Below, in pieces: positions 30,719-41,923 of a DNA stretch of 64,000 bases (positions within the stretch are counted from its first letter, which is position 1; each line of letters starts with the position of its first letter). The stretch lies in the NCBI RefSeq assembly GCF_002723915.1, contig NZ_BEWL01000007.1, positions 110,561 to 174,560 on the forward strand, in the 5' to 3' direction. The notes below the pieces were generated by a model that saw nothing but the letters and a program-made list of their open reading frames with translations, had not been told where the DNA came from and made no database searches. A program made the translations under genes and the position numbers. The DNA is from Gluconobacter albidus. Its GTDB lineage: Bacteria > Pseudomonadota > Alphaproteobacteria > Acetobacterales > Acetobacteraceae.

Positions 30719-30755
30719 AAGGCTGCGGAGGGGAAACCTTCCGCAGCCTTTTTTT
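30719..30755 (+). terminator. Rho-independent terminator of S10 peptidase gene
   Basis: AAGGCTGCGGA and TCCGCAGCCTT form an 11-bp stem, followed by T7. It lies 18 bp after the stop codon and just before the convergent VOC gene. Confidence 0.92.
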
Positions 30756-30759
30756 ATGC

Positions 30760-31134
30760 TCAGACTGTACGAGCAGGCCAGCCGATGCGGACCAGAACAC
30801 AATCCGGTCCATTGACCGCGAATTCATACATGCCCCAGGGCTTGATCGACGGCCCTTCCTTTTCAAGAACCTGGCCCGCGAAGAGCCGTGCCAGCGCATC
30901 CACATCCGGACGACGGAAATAGAGACCGAAAGGATTGCGTCCTGCTTCGACCCAGCCGGAAACGGCCTGCGTCAAATGAAGCTCCTCTCCGTCCGGGGTT
31001 TGCAAAAGCCGGTATTCAGCTGAACTGCCAGCCTGGGGCGAAAAGCCCAGTGCCGCAAAGAACTGCTCGGCCTGCAGAAGATTGTTCACGGGCAAAATAG
31101 CAATAACGGATCTCAGAGGCTCACACGAGGACAT
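30760..31134 (-). CDS. VOC (glyoxalase/bleomycin-resistance fold) family protein
   Basis: Small protein of 124 residues with the paired beta-alpha-beta-beta-beta modules of the vicinal oxygen chelate fold. It begins SVIAILPVNNLLQAEQFFAALGF and continues with YRLLQTPDGEELHLTQ and a closing MYEFAVNGPDCVLVRIGWP. Members include dioxygenases, isomerases and binding proteins for bleomycin-type drugs; this sequence does not show which. The start MSSCEPLRSV is favoured by an AGAGAG ribosome site; an upstream ATG at 31161 would begin within the fusA terminator. It is downstream of fusA but separated by that terminator. Confidence 0.82.
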   Translation of the reverse strand: MSSCEPLRSVIAILPVNNLLQAEQFFAALGFSPQAGSSAEYRLLQTPDGEELHLTQAVSGWVEAGRNPFGLYFRRPDVDALARLFAGQVLEKEGPSIKPWGMYEFAVNGPDCVLVRIGWPARTV

Positions 31135-31161
31135 CGCTCTCTCTTTGACGGTACTGGACAC

Positions 31162-31192
31162 AAAAAAACCCCGCCAGATTGCTCTGGCGGGG
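31162..31192 (-). terminator. Rho-independent terminator of fusA
   Basis: On the minus strand CCCCGCCAG and CTGGCGGGG (9 bp) enclose a 6-base loop, followed by TTTTTTT, 26 bp beyond the fusA stop. Confidence 0.92.
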
Positions 31193-31218
31193 TCTGATGT
31201 TTCACCGGGGCGAAAAAA

Positions 31219-33321
<2,103 letters not shown>

Positions 33322-33490
33322 GGAGAACCTCCAAAATACAATGAAAGGTGTTTCAGCCTGGACCGAAACACCTCCGCTGCGGCCCTGTGAAAGGACCGAA
33401 CCTGATTTATCCCAGTGGCGGCTGAATGACCCAGACCGCCATGGTTTTCAAGAGCAATCTTGTTACCAAACAAAGTTCGGCAAAGATTCC

Positions 33491-33793
33491 TCAGGCGGTC
33501 TGGGCAGCCTTGCGTTCCTGAACGCGCAGGATACGGCGCTTGATGACCTGGGCTTCCGTCGGAAGCTTGCGGTTCGGCGTACCCAGCAGGAACGAATCCA
33601 GCCCACCGTTGTGCTCAACCGTGCGGATACCGTTGGTGGACAGGCGCATACGCACCGAAGCACCGAGAATATCGGAGATCAGCGTGGTCTCCTGCAGGTT
33701 CGGGAGAAAACGACGGCGGGACTTGTTATTGGCGTGGCTGACGTTGTTGCCCGTCAGCACGCCCTTGCCCGTGATCTGGCAACGGCGAGACAT
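33491..33793 (-). CDS. rpmB: 50S ribosomal protein L28
   Basis: Large-subunit ribosomal protein of 100 residues with the family start [20 protein letters not shown], an [14 protein letters not shown] block and [13 protein letters not shown]. The partner L33 gene (rpmG), often adjacent in other bacteria, is not next to it here. A good match in length and sequence. Confidence 0.96.
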   Translation of the reverse strand: MSRRCQITGKGVLTGNNVSHANNKSRRRFLPNLQETTLISDILGASVRMRLSTNGIRTVEHNGGLDSFLLGTPNRKLPTEAQVIKRRILRVQERKAAQTA

Positions 33794-33889
33794 GGTGGTA
33801 CTTTCCTCGATGCTGGATGACGCAGGACAGCGAGGTCCGGCGTGTTCCGTAAATCAGGCGCGGCTTATGACGTATGGTTGGGGGCTTCG

Positions 33890-35692
33890 TCAACCCCCGG
33901 AGACGTTTTCCCCGGCCTGTGCGGCCCACATTGCGGCATAATGACCACCTGCGGACAGCAGTTCCATGTGGCTTCCCTGCTCCACCACACGCCCCGCGTC
34001 AAGTACGACAATGCAATCTGCATCCTGAACGGTGGACAGACGATGTGCGACAATGATCGTCGTGCGCGCTCGGGAGAGGATGGCCAGCTCCTTCTGGATG
34101 GCGACCTCGGTGCGGGTATCAAGCGCACTCGTGGCCTCGTCCAGAAGCAGGATGCGCGGGTCCTTGAGAATGACGCGGGCAATAGCCACACGCTGCTTTT
34201 CCCCCCCTGAAAGCTTCAGCCCCCTCTCCCCGACCACGGTCTCATACCCGTCGGGAAGCCCCCGGATGAACGCGTCGATCTGCGCACTTCGGGCCGCGCT
34301 TTCAATATCTTCGCGGGAGGCCGACAGATCGCCATAAGCAATATTGTCGCCAATGCTGGAGTTGAAGAGCACCGTATCCTGCGGGACCGTCCCGATGATG
34401 TTCTGGATGTCGATTGGTGCGATGTCACGCAGGTCATGCCCGTCAATACAGACCGAGCCCTCCGTGGGATCGTAGGCGCGGGTCAGCAGGCGCCCCAGAG
34501 TGGATTTACCCGAGCCTGTATGGCCGACAATCGCGAGAGACGTCCCTGCGGGTACGCTGATGGAGACATCATGCAGGATCTGCCGTGCAGGACTGTAGCC
34601 GAAGGAGACATGGCGGAACGCAACCGCAGCTGCTCCGGCCTCCGACAGTTTCCCCGCAAGATGCACGGGCTGCGGAGCCTGGGTGATTTCCGAGCGGATG
34701 GCGAGAAGCTCGAGATAGTTTTCCAGATCGACGCGGGCATTGCGCCATCCGGCACTGACATAGTTCAGGGCCCCCACGGACGAATAAAGCCCGCTCAGAT
34801 AGCTGCCGATCAGGACAAACTGCGCCACCGCGAGACGGTGCAATACGATATCATGCGCCGCCATAGCCAGAAGCGTCGTGGTCGTTGCGGCTATCAGAAA
34901 TCCCCGACTGATCTGGGACAGGCTGACATAACGCTGAAGGCTGATTTCCGCCTTCCGGAGATCTCTGCGGGCCGCGTCGTAACGGTCAATTTCATGGGTT
35001 TCATTGGCAAAACTTCGCACCGTCTCGAAGTTGAGGATACTGTCCACAAGCTGGTGCTGGGCCTGATTGCTGGCACGGTTCCGGGCCCGTCTAGCCGTCA
35101 TCCTCAGGCGGGTAAAAACGTAAGACACGGCGGAATACAGCCCCAGCGCCACCAGAAGCAGTGCGACATACCGCCAGTCGAAGATTTTCAGGATGACAGT
35201 CAGCGTCATGATGAGTTCAATGACGTTGGGCAAAACGTTGAACAGCGCCAATGACAGCAGTGTTCCGACAGCATCGGCCCCACGATCGAGCGTCCGGGTC
35301 AGGGAGCCCGTCTGCCGGTCCAGATGGAAGCGGACACTCAGATCATGCAGATGCCGCAACCCGAGGACAGCAACACGACGCTCAAGATCCGTTTCAACCG
35401 GCTTGACCAGAAATTCCCGCAATGGGCTCGCCAGTCCGGAAATAATGCGGATGACGGCATACTGGGCTATCAGCCACACCGGGACAGCCAGAAGGGTTTC
35501 CGGACGCGAAAGACTGCTCACCATACGACTGAAGAGCCAGGGCGTCGCAACGGCGGTCGCACTTTCCACCAGAAGAATGACCAGTGCAAAGCCGATACGC
35601 GTCGCGTCGGGCCAGAGCTTCTCAGGCCGAATCAGGGGCCACAGAACACGAAGGGAAAGCGCTTCAGACGTCGAATCGGTTTTTTTGAGCAT
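33890..35692 (-). CDS. ABC exporter half-transporter (ATM1/HMT1-like)
   Basis: Fused permease and ATPase of 600 residues. Six predicted transmembrane helices lie in about residues 25-320, followed by the nucleotide-binding domain: Walker A GHTGSGKST, signature KLSGGEKQRVAIAR, Walker B ILLLDEATSALD and H-loop VAHRLSTV. The segment ANETHEIDRYDAA and overall pattern resemble the ATM1/HMT1 group, which export glutathione- or thiol-linked compounds; the substrate is not proven. The start MLKKTDSTSE is chosen because the upstream frame lies in the divergent NUDIX gene. Starts of the two genes are about 37 bp apart. Confidence 0.9.
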   Translation of the reverse strand: MLKKTDSTSEALSLRVLWPLIRPEKLWPDATRIGFALVILLVESATAVATPWLFSRMVSSLSRPETLLAVPVWLIAQYAVIRIISGLASPLREFLVKPVETDLERRVAVLGLRHLHDLSVRFHLDRQTGSLTRTLDRGADAVGTLLSLALFNVLPNVIELIMTLTVILKIFDWRYVALLLVALGLYSAVSYVFTRLRMTARRARNRASNQAQHQLVDSILNFETVRSFANETHEIDRYDAARRDLRKAEISLQRYVSLSQISRGFLIAATTTTLLAMAAHDIVLHRLAVAQFVLIGSYLSGLYSSVGALNYVSAGWRNARVDLENYLELLAIRSEITQAPQPVHLAGKLSEAGAAAVAFRHVSFGYSPARQILHDVSISVPAGTSLAIVGHTGSGKSTLGRLLTRAYDPTEGSVCIDGHDLRDIAPIDIQNIIGTVPQDTVLFNSSIGDNIAYGDLSASREDIESAARSAQIDAFIRGLPDGYETVVGERGLKLSGGEKQRVAIARVILKDPRILLLDEATSALDTRTEVAIQKELAILSRARTTIIVAHRLSTVQDADCIVVLDAGRVVEQGSHMELLSAGGHYAAMWAAQAGENVSGG

Positions 35693-35729
35693 GGATCGAC
35701 TATGTGGAAGTGCTGACGGTGCTTTGCAA

Positions 35730-36602
35730 ATGGCCGCCCTGCATGCGACATATCTTGCTGTGTCGAATAAATCTTTCTCCCGCACCCTTGCGCCGTTTCT
35801 GCGGCATATCGCAGCCTGCAACAACGCCGGCCTGCCAGGCAGCCGCACTCCGTTCTTCTGCGATGCCTCACAGATCGGCTGGATCACCCCTTCTACGATT
35901 CAGGCGCTTGAAACTCTTGAGGCTCACAAATCGGGGACATTCGGAGTGAGTTCCGGAGCAGACCTCTTTCCCCTGTCCCGCACGCTCTGCGAAATGGGCC
36001 TCTACACCTCCCATCACGAAGCCTTCGACGTACGCGATGACAGCGGCGCCGTTCTCGGACAGGTGGACCGGGGGGCCATTCCGGTTCTGGGCCTCGCGGC
36101 CGAAGGTGTGCATCTGAACGGACTGGTCGAGCGGGCAGACGGGCTTTTCCTCTGGGTGGCGCGACGCAGCATGAGCAAGCGGCTTGATCCGGGAAAACTG
36201 GATCATCTGGTTGCCGGGGGCATGAGTGCCGGCCTCGATCCGCAGACGACCGTAATCAAGGAAGCGCAGGAAGAAGCCGGTATCCCCGCCGGGTTGGCCG
36301 CAAAAGCACAGCGTGTTGGGCGGATCCATTATGCTCTTGAGCGGCCTGAAGGGCTGCGGCGTGATGTCCTGCACTGCTATGATCTTCTGCTTCCCGAAGA
36401 CTTCGTGCCCGTCGCGGAGGACGGAGAAGTGGAGAGCTTCCATCTTCTGCCCATTCAGCGGGTCATGGCACTGGTCCGGGATACGAATGATTTCAAGTTC
36501 AACGTCAATCTCGTCCTGATCGACCTCTTCCTCCGGCGTGGTCTTTTCGATCCCGCCGACGCTTCCATTCTACGCCGCGCCCTCTCCGGACAGGCAGCGT
36601 GA
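35730..36602 (+). CDS. NUDIX hydrolase with DUF4743 N-terminal region
   Basis: Predicted pyrophosphohydrolase of 290 residues. The N-terminal part (FLRHIAACNNAG...PFFCDASQIGWI) is the DUF4743 region seen in Nudix proteins related to fungal thiamine pyrophosphokinase fusions. The Nudix box is at 163-184, AGGMSAGLDP...KEAQEEAGI, keeping the EEAG core but with Leu in place of the first conserved Glu, as in relatives. The substrate is unknown. Alternative starts exist at 35691 (ATG) and 35760 (GTG). Its stop overlaps the DUF3574 gene start (GTGA). Confidence 0.85.
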   Translation: MAALHATYLAVSNKSFSRTLAPFLRHIAACNNAGLPGSRTPFFCDASQIGWITPSTIQALETLEAHKSGTFGVSSGADLFPLSRTLCEMGLYTSHHEAFDVRDDSGAVLGQVDRGAIPVLGLAAEGVHLNGLVERADGLFLWVARRSMSKRLDPGKLDHLVAGGMSAGLDPQTTVIKEAQEEAGIPAGLAAKAQRVGRIHYALERPEGLRRDVLHCYDLLLPEDFVPVAEDGEVESFHLLPIQRVMALVRDTNDFKFNVNLVLIDLFLRRGLFDPADASILRRALSGQAA

Positions 36603-37045
36603 GAAGAGCATTCGCTTCCCTGATCCTGACGAGCCCTCTGCTGGGCGGATGCATTGTGCCCGTCAGCGTCACGCCCAATCTGTGTCGGGAAATCGGCGCG
36701 AAAGACGGATTGCAGATCCGTCTGGCATTCGGCCTGACCCGCCCTGATGGCAGCGTGATTGACACGCAGGACTGGCAACAGTTCGTGGACAGTGAAATCA
36801 CACCACGCTTTCCGGCAGGTTTTACCATTATCGACGCTCAGGGGCAGTGGTATGATGCTGCCGGACAAAGGGTCATTCAGGAAAAATCGCGAATCGTCTG
36901 GATTATCGCCTCTGCCACAGACCGCAGCCTTCAGGCTCATTTAAGAACCATTCGCCAGATCTATCAGAAACGTTTCAGCCAGCAGGCAGTCGGACTGGCC
37001 ATCCAGTCCGGCTGCTCTTCATTTGAAAGCCTTCCCGTGGAATAG
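36599..37045 (+). CDS. DUF3574 lipoprotein
   Basis: Predicted lipoprotein of 148 residues. It begins with a GTG that overlaps the NUDIX stop (GTGA). The signal sequence ends at lipobox LLGGC, with Cys18 as the lipidation site. The body contains RLAFGLTRPDG, RFPAGFTIIDAQGQW and YQKRFSQQAV, matching DUF3574. Function is unknown. Coupling to the NUDIX gene suggests co-expression only. A hairpin and T8 run follow at 37045-37082. Confidence 0.85.
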   Translation: MRRAFASLILTSPLLGGCIVPVSVTPNLCREIGAKDGLQIRLAFGLTRPDGSVIDTQDWQQFVDSEITPRFPAGFTIIDAQGQWYDAAGQRVIQEKSRIVWIIASATDRSLQAHLRTIRQIYQKRFSQQAVGLAIQSGCSSFESLPVE

Positions 37046-37082
37046 TTCCGCCCATGCGGAACAACGTTTCCCGGTTTTTTTT
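37045..37082 (+). terminator. Candidate terminator after DUF3574 gene
   Basis: GTTCCGC-CCAT-GCGGAAC forms a 7-bp stem directly at the stop codon. A T8 run follows after 12 bases. The spacing is longer than in a canonical intrinsic terminator. Confidence 0.5.
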
Positions 37083-37171
37083 GACGCCTCTTTTCATCCG
37101 GACTCTTTTCGTCAAGGCAGTTCTCCCTGCGCAAGACGACAGTTCAGGCATGTTTTTCTTCCGGAAGTCCC

Positions 37172-38296
37172 ATGACCGATCTTTCTTCTTCCTCATCACC
37201 CGACACCATCACGATAGAGGCTTCAGCCTCCACGGGAACGATCCAGCGGCGCGCACGGGGCTTTCTGGCACTCTTTTTCGTGGCGATAGGCCTTTATACC
37301 CTCAAGGGCTTCCTGCCGGCCCTTCTGTGGGGCTGCGTGTTCACCATTTCCATCTGGCCGCTCTACCGCCGCGCTGAACTGCGCTTCGGCCGCAGCGACT
37401 GGCTGCCCATGATCTTTACCCTGGCCGTGGCGCTGATTTTTCTGGTGCCTGTTTCGCTGGTTGGGGTGAAAGTCGCGGATGAGGCACGAAGCGCGCTGGA
37501 ATGGATTGATGACGTGCGCAACAACGGCATTCCGATGCCGGAATGGGTGCCACACCTGCCTTTCATGGCCACCCAGGCCACCAATTGGTGGCAGAACCAC
37601 ATGACCAGCCCGCAGCGCCTCTCCCATCTGCTTCATTCCGTCGATGTTGGACATGGAATGCAGATGACCAGACAGGTAGGCACGCAGCTCGCCCGCCGGG
37701 GCACCCTGTTCGCCTTCTCGCTCCTGACACTGTTTTTCCTGCTGAAGGATGGCGACAGTGTTATCCGCAAATGCCTTCTGGGATCACAGCGGCTGTTCGG
37801 TGAGCAGGGAGAAAGCCTCGCCAAGCAGATGATTTCCTCAGTCCACGGGACGCTGGCCGGGCTTGTTCTGGTCGGTCTGGGCGAAGGGGCGATCATGGGG
37901 ATCGTCTATATGTCGACGGGCGCCCCACAGCCCCTGCTGTTTGCGATGGTCACGGCTGTAGCCGCCATGATCCCGTTTCTGGCATGGCCGACAGTCGGGC
38001 TGGTGGCGCTGCTGCTGCTGGCAAAAAGCAGCATGATCGGAGCGATCGTCGTGGCTGCCATCGGCTCCGTCGTGATCTTCATAGCGGACCATTTCATCCG
38101 CCCCGCACTGATTGGTGGCAGCACGAAAATGCCGTTCCTGTGGGTTCTGTTGGGAATTCTTGGGGGCGCCGAGACCTGGGGTCTGCTGGGCCTCTTCCTT
38201 GGTCCGGCCATCATGTCCGCCCTGCATCTGCTATGGACGCTCTGGACAGAGACAAATCCCCGCAAAGGGATCTATGCAAAAGACACTGAGTTTTAA
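37172..38296 (+). CDS. AI-2E (PerM/YdiK) family transporter
   Basis: Polytopic inner-membrane protein of 374 residues with the family pattern: two N-terminal helices (about 28-62), another at about 76-96, an extended soluble middle, and a C-terminal cluster of helices with PFLAWPTVGLVALLLLAKS and FLWVLLGILGG. Members include TqsA and permease-like proteins; substrate assignments (autoinducer-2, Na+/H+) are family-level only. tRNA-Pro lies convergent, 22 bp beyond the stop. Confidence 0.88.
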   Translation: MTDLSSSSSPDTITIEASASTGTIQRRARGFLALFFVAIGLYTLKGFLPALLWGCVFTISIWPLYRRAELRFGRSDWLPMIFTLAVALIFLVPVSLVGVKVADEARSALEWIDDVRNNGIPMPEWVPHLPFMATQATNWWQNHMTSPQRLSHLLHSVDVGHGMQMTRQVGTQLARRGTLFAFSLLTLFFLLKDGDSVIRKCLLGSQRLFGEQGESLAKQMISSVHGTLAGLVLVGLGEGAIMGIVYMSTGAPQPLLFAMVTAVAAMIPFLAWPTVGLVALLLLAKSSMIGAIVVAAIGSVVIFIADHFIRPALIGGSTKMPFLWVLLGILGGAETWGLLGLFLGPAIMSALHLLWTLWTETNPRKGIYAKDTEF

Positions 38297-38318
38297 GGAA
38301 AAAATATTACCGCAGGAC

Positions 38319-38395
38319 TGGTCGGGCAGGCGGGATTCGAACCCACGACCCCCAGTCCCCCAGACTGGTGCGCTACCAGGCTGCGCTACTGCCCG
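38319..38395 (-). tRNA. tRNA-Pro (anticodon GGG)
   Basis: Minus-strand cloverleaf with acceptor CGGGCAG/CTGCCCG, D-arm GCGCAGCCTGGTAGCGC, anticodon stem CCAGT/ACTGG around CTGGGGG (anticodon GGG), T-arm GTGGGTTCGAATCCCGC and an encoded CCA (38319-38321). It reads CCC/CCU codons. It lies downstream of the MerR gene. Confidence 0.96.
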
Positions 38396-38455
38396 TCGTC
38401 CTGCGGTGGCGGTGGTTTAGCAGTGTCCCACCCTCACCGCAATGGGGGATTGTGA

Positions 38456-39373
38456 CTAAACTGGCAGAAGATTTCGCAAATTCTGAAGCTCTTCGAAAAT
38501 TTCCCGCAGTTCCGCCCGCAGCAGGCCGTTTTCGGCCTCGGTCTTTTCGAGCGCGCTGAACAGAAGTTCGTTTTCGTCACGCAGGGTCAGAAGAAGTGCA
38601 GAATCGTGGGCTTCGGCTTCGGCTTCGGCTTCGGCTTCGGCTTCGGCTTCGGCTTCGGCTTCGGCTTCGGCTTCGGCTTCGGCTTCGGCTTCGGCTTCGG
38701 CTTCGGCTTCGGCTTCGGCTTCGGCTTCGGCTTCGGCTTCGGCTTCGGCTTCGGCTTCGGCGATCTCATTTTCTTCCGGAGCGTCAAGCGTCTCGGCTAC
38801 GATAATATTGTGAGCTTCGGCTGGACGTTCCGGAAAAGTAACCTCGTCGTCAGGATGGATTGCGGGAGCAGCATTAACGTCTTCATCGCCAACAATGTCT
38901 GCAACCAGCGGCGTCTCCGCAAATGACTGATCTTCCTCAACCAGCGCAACAGCAGTCACCGCCGGAGCAAACACCAGCTCCACAGCCGCGGCTGGAATCT
39001 CAGGCAGCGCTTCCGGCACGATCTCGGCAACGGCTTTCTGACCGGCCCGTGCTTTCTGAGCGCGGCGCTCTCGCAGCACCCGCAAAACTCCCTGCCCTTT
39101 GTAGCCCTGCACGTAAAGCAGGTCCGAAATCAACCGAAGCGTCTCGATATGCTCGGGACTGTAATAGCGCCGCCCACTTTCCCCGCGAAACGGCTTTACG
39201 CCCGGATAAATGGTCTCCCATGACCGCAGGCGATGCTGGGGAATATGCAGTTCCTCGGCAACTTCGCTGATGGTCCGATAGGCATCCGGGGCCTTTCTGA
39301 CCTTTTCCAGACCTGTCGGGAGATCGTCATTCGGCGGCAACGCATTGGCCTCGGATATGGACTTATCTGTCAT
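38456..39373 (-). CDS. MerR-family regulator with long Glu-Ala repeat
   Basis: Predicted DNA-binding protein of 305 residues. The MerR winged helix is at about residues 33-105 ([33 protein letters not shown]). A variable acidic Ala/Pro-rich linker follows to about 204. Then comes an uninterrupted run of about 50 alternating Glu and Ala residues (205-255) and a C-terminal helical, probably coiled-coil, end ([20 protein letters not shown]). The Glu-Ala run is written by 25 identical hexamers. The start overlaps the ihfA stop by 11 bp. ihfA-merR is a common alphaproteobacterial pair; targets are unknown. Confidence 0.9.
   Translation of the reverse strand: MTDKSISEANALPPNDDLPTGLEKVRKAPDAYRTISEVAEELHIPQHRLRSWETIYPGVKPFRGESGRRYYSPEHIETLRLISDLLYVQGYKGQGVLRVLRERRAQKARAGQKAVAEIVPEALPEIPAAAVELVFAPAVTAVALVEEDQSFAETPLVADIVGDEDVNAAPAIHPDDEVTFPERPAEAHNIIVAETLDAPEENEIAEAEAEAEAEAEAEAEAEAEAEAEAEAEAEAEAEAEAEAEAEAEAEAEAEAHDSALLLTLRDENELLFSALEKTEAENGLLRAELREIFEELQNLRNLLPV
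38611..38760. repeat. Perfect hexanucleotide tandem repeat (CTTCGG)x25
   Basis: Twenty-five exact head-to-tail copies of CTTCGG fill 150 bp without a mismatch, inside the MerR gene. On the coding strand this is GAAGCC, giving Glu-Ala repeats. The unit is a multiple of three, so copy-number change alters protein length by two residues per unit without a frameshift. All six frames stay open across the tract. Confidence 0.97.
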
Positions 39374-39686
39374 GGAACGATGCCTCGGTAACGGCATTCT
39401 CGGAACCGTTCATCCGATCCCTCAGAAGTTGGGAAGGTCTGAACACCAATACGGCTCTGGGAAGGATGGGAACCTCCACACCAGTCTTGGGATTGCGTCC
39501 GATGCGCTCTCCCTTCTGGCGGACGGAGAACGTTCCGAATCCGCTCAGTTTCACAGATTCGCCTGCTTCGAGGCGATCGGAGATCACGCCCAGAAGGCTC
39601 TCGAGAATCATGGAGGAGTCGTGTCGGGAAAGACCAACACGGCTATAGAGATGCTCAACAAGATTCGCGCGCGTGACTGTGCTCAT
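39363..39686 (-). CDS. ihfA: Integration host factor subunit alpha
   Basis: DNA-bending protein that forms a heterodimer with IhfB. It has 107 residues, with GFGTFSVRQKGERIGRNPKTG carrying the arm and proline-tip region. Its location between fabH and the merR gene supports the alpha-subunit call, since in many alphaproteobacteria the order is plsX-fabH-ihfA-merR. The short C-terminal extension ([13 protein letters not shown]) overlaps the merR start. Confidence 0.93.
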   Translation of the reverse strand: MSTVTRANLVEHLYSRVGLSRHDSSMILESLLGVISDRLEAGESVKLSGFGTFSVRQKGERIGRNPKTGVEVPILPRAVLVFRPSQLLRDRMNGSENAVTEASFHDR

Positions 39687-39759
39687 GTCACTTGCGTATC
39701 ATGACGCACAGAACAGTCAAAGGAATCAATCATTAACCAGCCCCGAATGGGGCGCGGGC

Positions 39760-40734
39760 CTACATCCGGACGAGAGCGGACCCCCATGTCAGTCCGCCAC
39801 CCAGCGCCTCCATCAGGACCAGATCTCCCTTGCGAATCCGGCCGTCCCGCACAGCCTCATTCAGAGCCAGCGGAATGGACGCCGCAGAGGTGTTGGCATG
39901 ACGGTCCACCGTCACCACGACCCGATCCGACGGCAGTGCCAGCTTCTTCGCCATACCCTCGATAATCCGCAGATTGGCCTGATGCGGCACCATCCACTGG
40001 ATATCCTGACCGGTCAGACCATTGGCCGCCAGCGCCTCATCCACGGCCTGCGAGAGCTTGACCACGGCGTGGCGGAACACCTCGCGTCCCTGCATCCGCA
40101 ACTGCTGCGTTGCTGATGCACATCCCGCAGCACCGTCCACATAAAGAATATCGCCCGTCCGGCCATCGGAGTGCAGATGGGTGGAGAGGATACCCTCCTC
40201 GCCCTCACTGCTGGCTTCCAGCAGTACCGCGCCCGCACCATCCCCGAAAAGGACGCAGGTGGAGCGGTCCGTCCAGTCCAACAAGCGCGAGAAAACCTCA
40301 CTTCCGATGACAAGAATCTTTTTCGTCTGACCAGCCTGCATCAACGCCCGGGCCGTCGCCAGAGCATAGACAAAACCCGAGCACGCGGCGCTGAGGTCGA
40401 AGCCAAAACCTGTCGTCATGCCCAGGAGAGCCTGAACCTGCACTGCCATGGCGGGGAAAACCTGATCCGGAGTAGCCGTGGCGACCAGAACCGCATCGAC
40501 CTCGGAAGCATCGACGCCTGCGTAGTCCAGAGCCTGCCGGGCAGCCTTGGCAGCCATGCTGGCCGTGGTTTCGTCACCGGAAGCGATATGCCGCTGGGCA
40601 ATGCCGGTTCGGGTCCTGATCCATTCGTCCGAAGTCTCGATGCCATATTTCAGGGCAAGGTCGTCATTGGTCACGACGTCGCGCGGCAGATAGCCCCCAA
40701 CACCCGTCAGGCGGACACGAATGGGATCGGACAT
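39760..40734 (-). CDS. fabH: 3-oxoacyl-ACP synthase III
   Basis: Starts fatty acid synthesis by condensing acetyl-CoA with malonyl-ACP. The catalytic triad is visible: Cys118 (SAACSGF), His251 (VPHQAN) and Asn281 (RHANTSAA). The length of 324 residues is standard. It starts 6 bp after plsX and is 73 bp upstream of ihfA. Confidence 0.97.
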   Translation of the reverse strand: MSDPIRVRLTGVGGYLPRDVVTNDDLALKYGIETSDEWIRTRTGIAQRHIASGDETTASMAAKAARQALDYAGVDASEVDAVLVATATPDQVFPAMAVQVQALLGMTTGFGFDLSAACSGFVYALATARALMQAGQTKKILVIGSEVFSRLLDWTDRSTCVLFGDGAGAVLLEASSEGEEGILSTHLHSDGRTGDILYVDGAAGCASATQQLRMQGREVFRHAVVKLSQAVDEALAANGLTGQDIQWMVPHQANLRIIEGMAKKLALPSDRVVVTVDRHANTSAASIPLALNEAVRDGRIRKGDLVLMEALGGGLTWGSALVRM

Positions 40735-40740
40735 AATTTT

Positions 40741-41850
40741 TCAGCTCACAGGTTCGGGAACAGCCCTGGTGGATACGGTCTCAGTTGGCTCGGACGTTCC
40801 CATCCCAAGCTGCTCCAGACGATCACGGATCTTGTCGTTCAGGTGGTGCGTGACGGCATCCATGGCAACATCTACGGCTGCGGCAAAGCTTTCACCGTCC
40901 GCTCCACCATGTGATTTTACGACAATTCCGTTCAGACCGACAAACAGGGCCCCATTGTAGCGACGCGGGTCAATCCATTCCCGCATCCGCTCCAGTCCCG
41001 GTTTGACCAGAAGATATCCAAGGCGGGTCAGCAGATTGGTTTCAAAAACGCGCCGCAGGAGTCCGAAGGCAAGTTTCAGTGCACCTTCGCCGGTTTTCAG
41101 CGCAATATTGCCGGTAAAACCGTCCGTCACGATCACGTCGGTTGTTCCGGCTGTAATGTCATGTCCTTCGACAAAGCCATGAAACTGTGGCGCCAGAGGG
41201 CTTTCTCTCAGACGTTCAGAAGCCTGCCGCAGCCGATCGTCTCCCTTCAACTCCTCTGAACCGACATTCAGAAGGCCGATGGTCGGAGACGGAAGACCGA
41301 GCGCGGCCTGAGCGAAAGCTTCGCCCATAATCGCAAATTCGACCAGATTGCGCGCATCGCAGGCAATGTTCGCACCCAGATCAAGCATCACGACATCACC
41401 ACGGGCCGACGGCTGAACCGCGGCCATGGCAGGCCGGGAAATCCCCGGCAGGGCTTTGACGATGATTTTCGCAAGAGCCAGCATGGCACCGCTGTTGCCT
41501 GCAGAAACAACACCGCGAGCTTCACCTGCGGCGACCGCTTCCATAGCCATGCGCATGGAAGAGCCCCGAACGCGCAAAGCGGACGTCGGCTTCATATCCA
41601 TGGGGATACTGGCTTCTGAGTGACGGATATCACACAGGCCTGCAGCTTTGGGATGTTTGGCCAGCGCGGCCCTGAGAAGGGTTTCATCTCCGATCAGGAG
41701 AATACGGGCCTTCGGGTGCCGGTCGGCAGCCAGATCAAGTCCGGCAAGGACGATATCCGGGGCCCTGTCACCACCCATTGCATCGACGGCGAGGGCATAA
41801 GGCCCGGAGGCCGCGATGTCACGTTCGGGCGTGACAGGCGCTTTGGTCAT
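40741..41850 (-). CDS. plsX: Phosphate acyltransferase PlsX
   Basis: Converts acyl-ACP to acyl-phosphate for phospholipid synthesis by PlsY. It has 369 residues. The family start is AVDAMGGDRAPDIVLAGL near residue 20, and GNSGAMLALA and ADG-type TDGFTGNIALK motifs follow. A 15-residue N-terminal extension precedes the fold. It lies 73 bp after rpmF and 6 bp before fabH, the classic rpmF-plsX-fabH order. Confidence 0.97.
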   Translation of the reverse strand: MTKAPVTPERDIAASGPYALAVDAMGGDRAPDIVLAGLDLAADRHPKARILLIGDETLLRAALAKHPKAAGLCDIRHSEASIPMDMKPTSALRVRGSSMRMAMEAVAAGEARGVVSAGNSGAMLALAKIIVKALPGISRPAMAAVQPSARGDVVMLDLGANIACDARNLVEFAIMGEAFAQAALGLPSPTIGLLNVGSEELKGDDRLRQASERLRESPLAPQFHGFVEGHDITAGTTDVIVTDGFTGNIALKTGEGALKLAFGLLRRVFETNLLTRLGYLLVKPGLERMREWIDPRRYNGALFVGLNGIVVKSHGGADGESFAAAVDVAMDAVTHHLNDKIRDRLEQLGMGTSEPTETVSTRAVPEPVS

Positions 41851-41923
41851 TGAGACAGTTTCCCGGACAGCATCACAGATGCGGGGCCGTACTCCTGAGA
41901 GATGGCGGACCCGCAGGTAGGGA

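Noticed and set aside
38611..38760. Hexamer array considered as CRISPR-like or as an origin iteron set
   Set aside because: There are no spacers, the unit is only six bases, and it lies in frame inside a coding gene.
38587..38926. Frames encoding Lys-Pro, Leu-Arg or Gly-Phe repeats across the hexamer array
   Set aside because: All six frames are open because the repeat has no stop codon. Only the Glu-Ala frame joins a recognisable MerR domain and a C-terminal helix.
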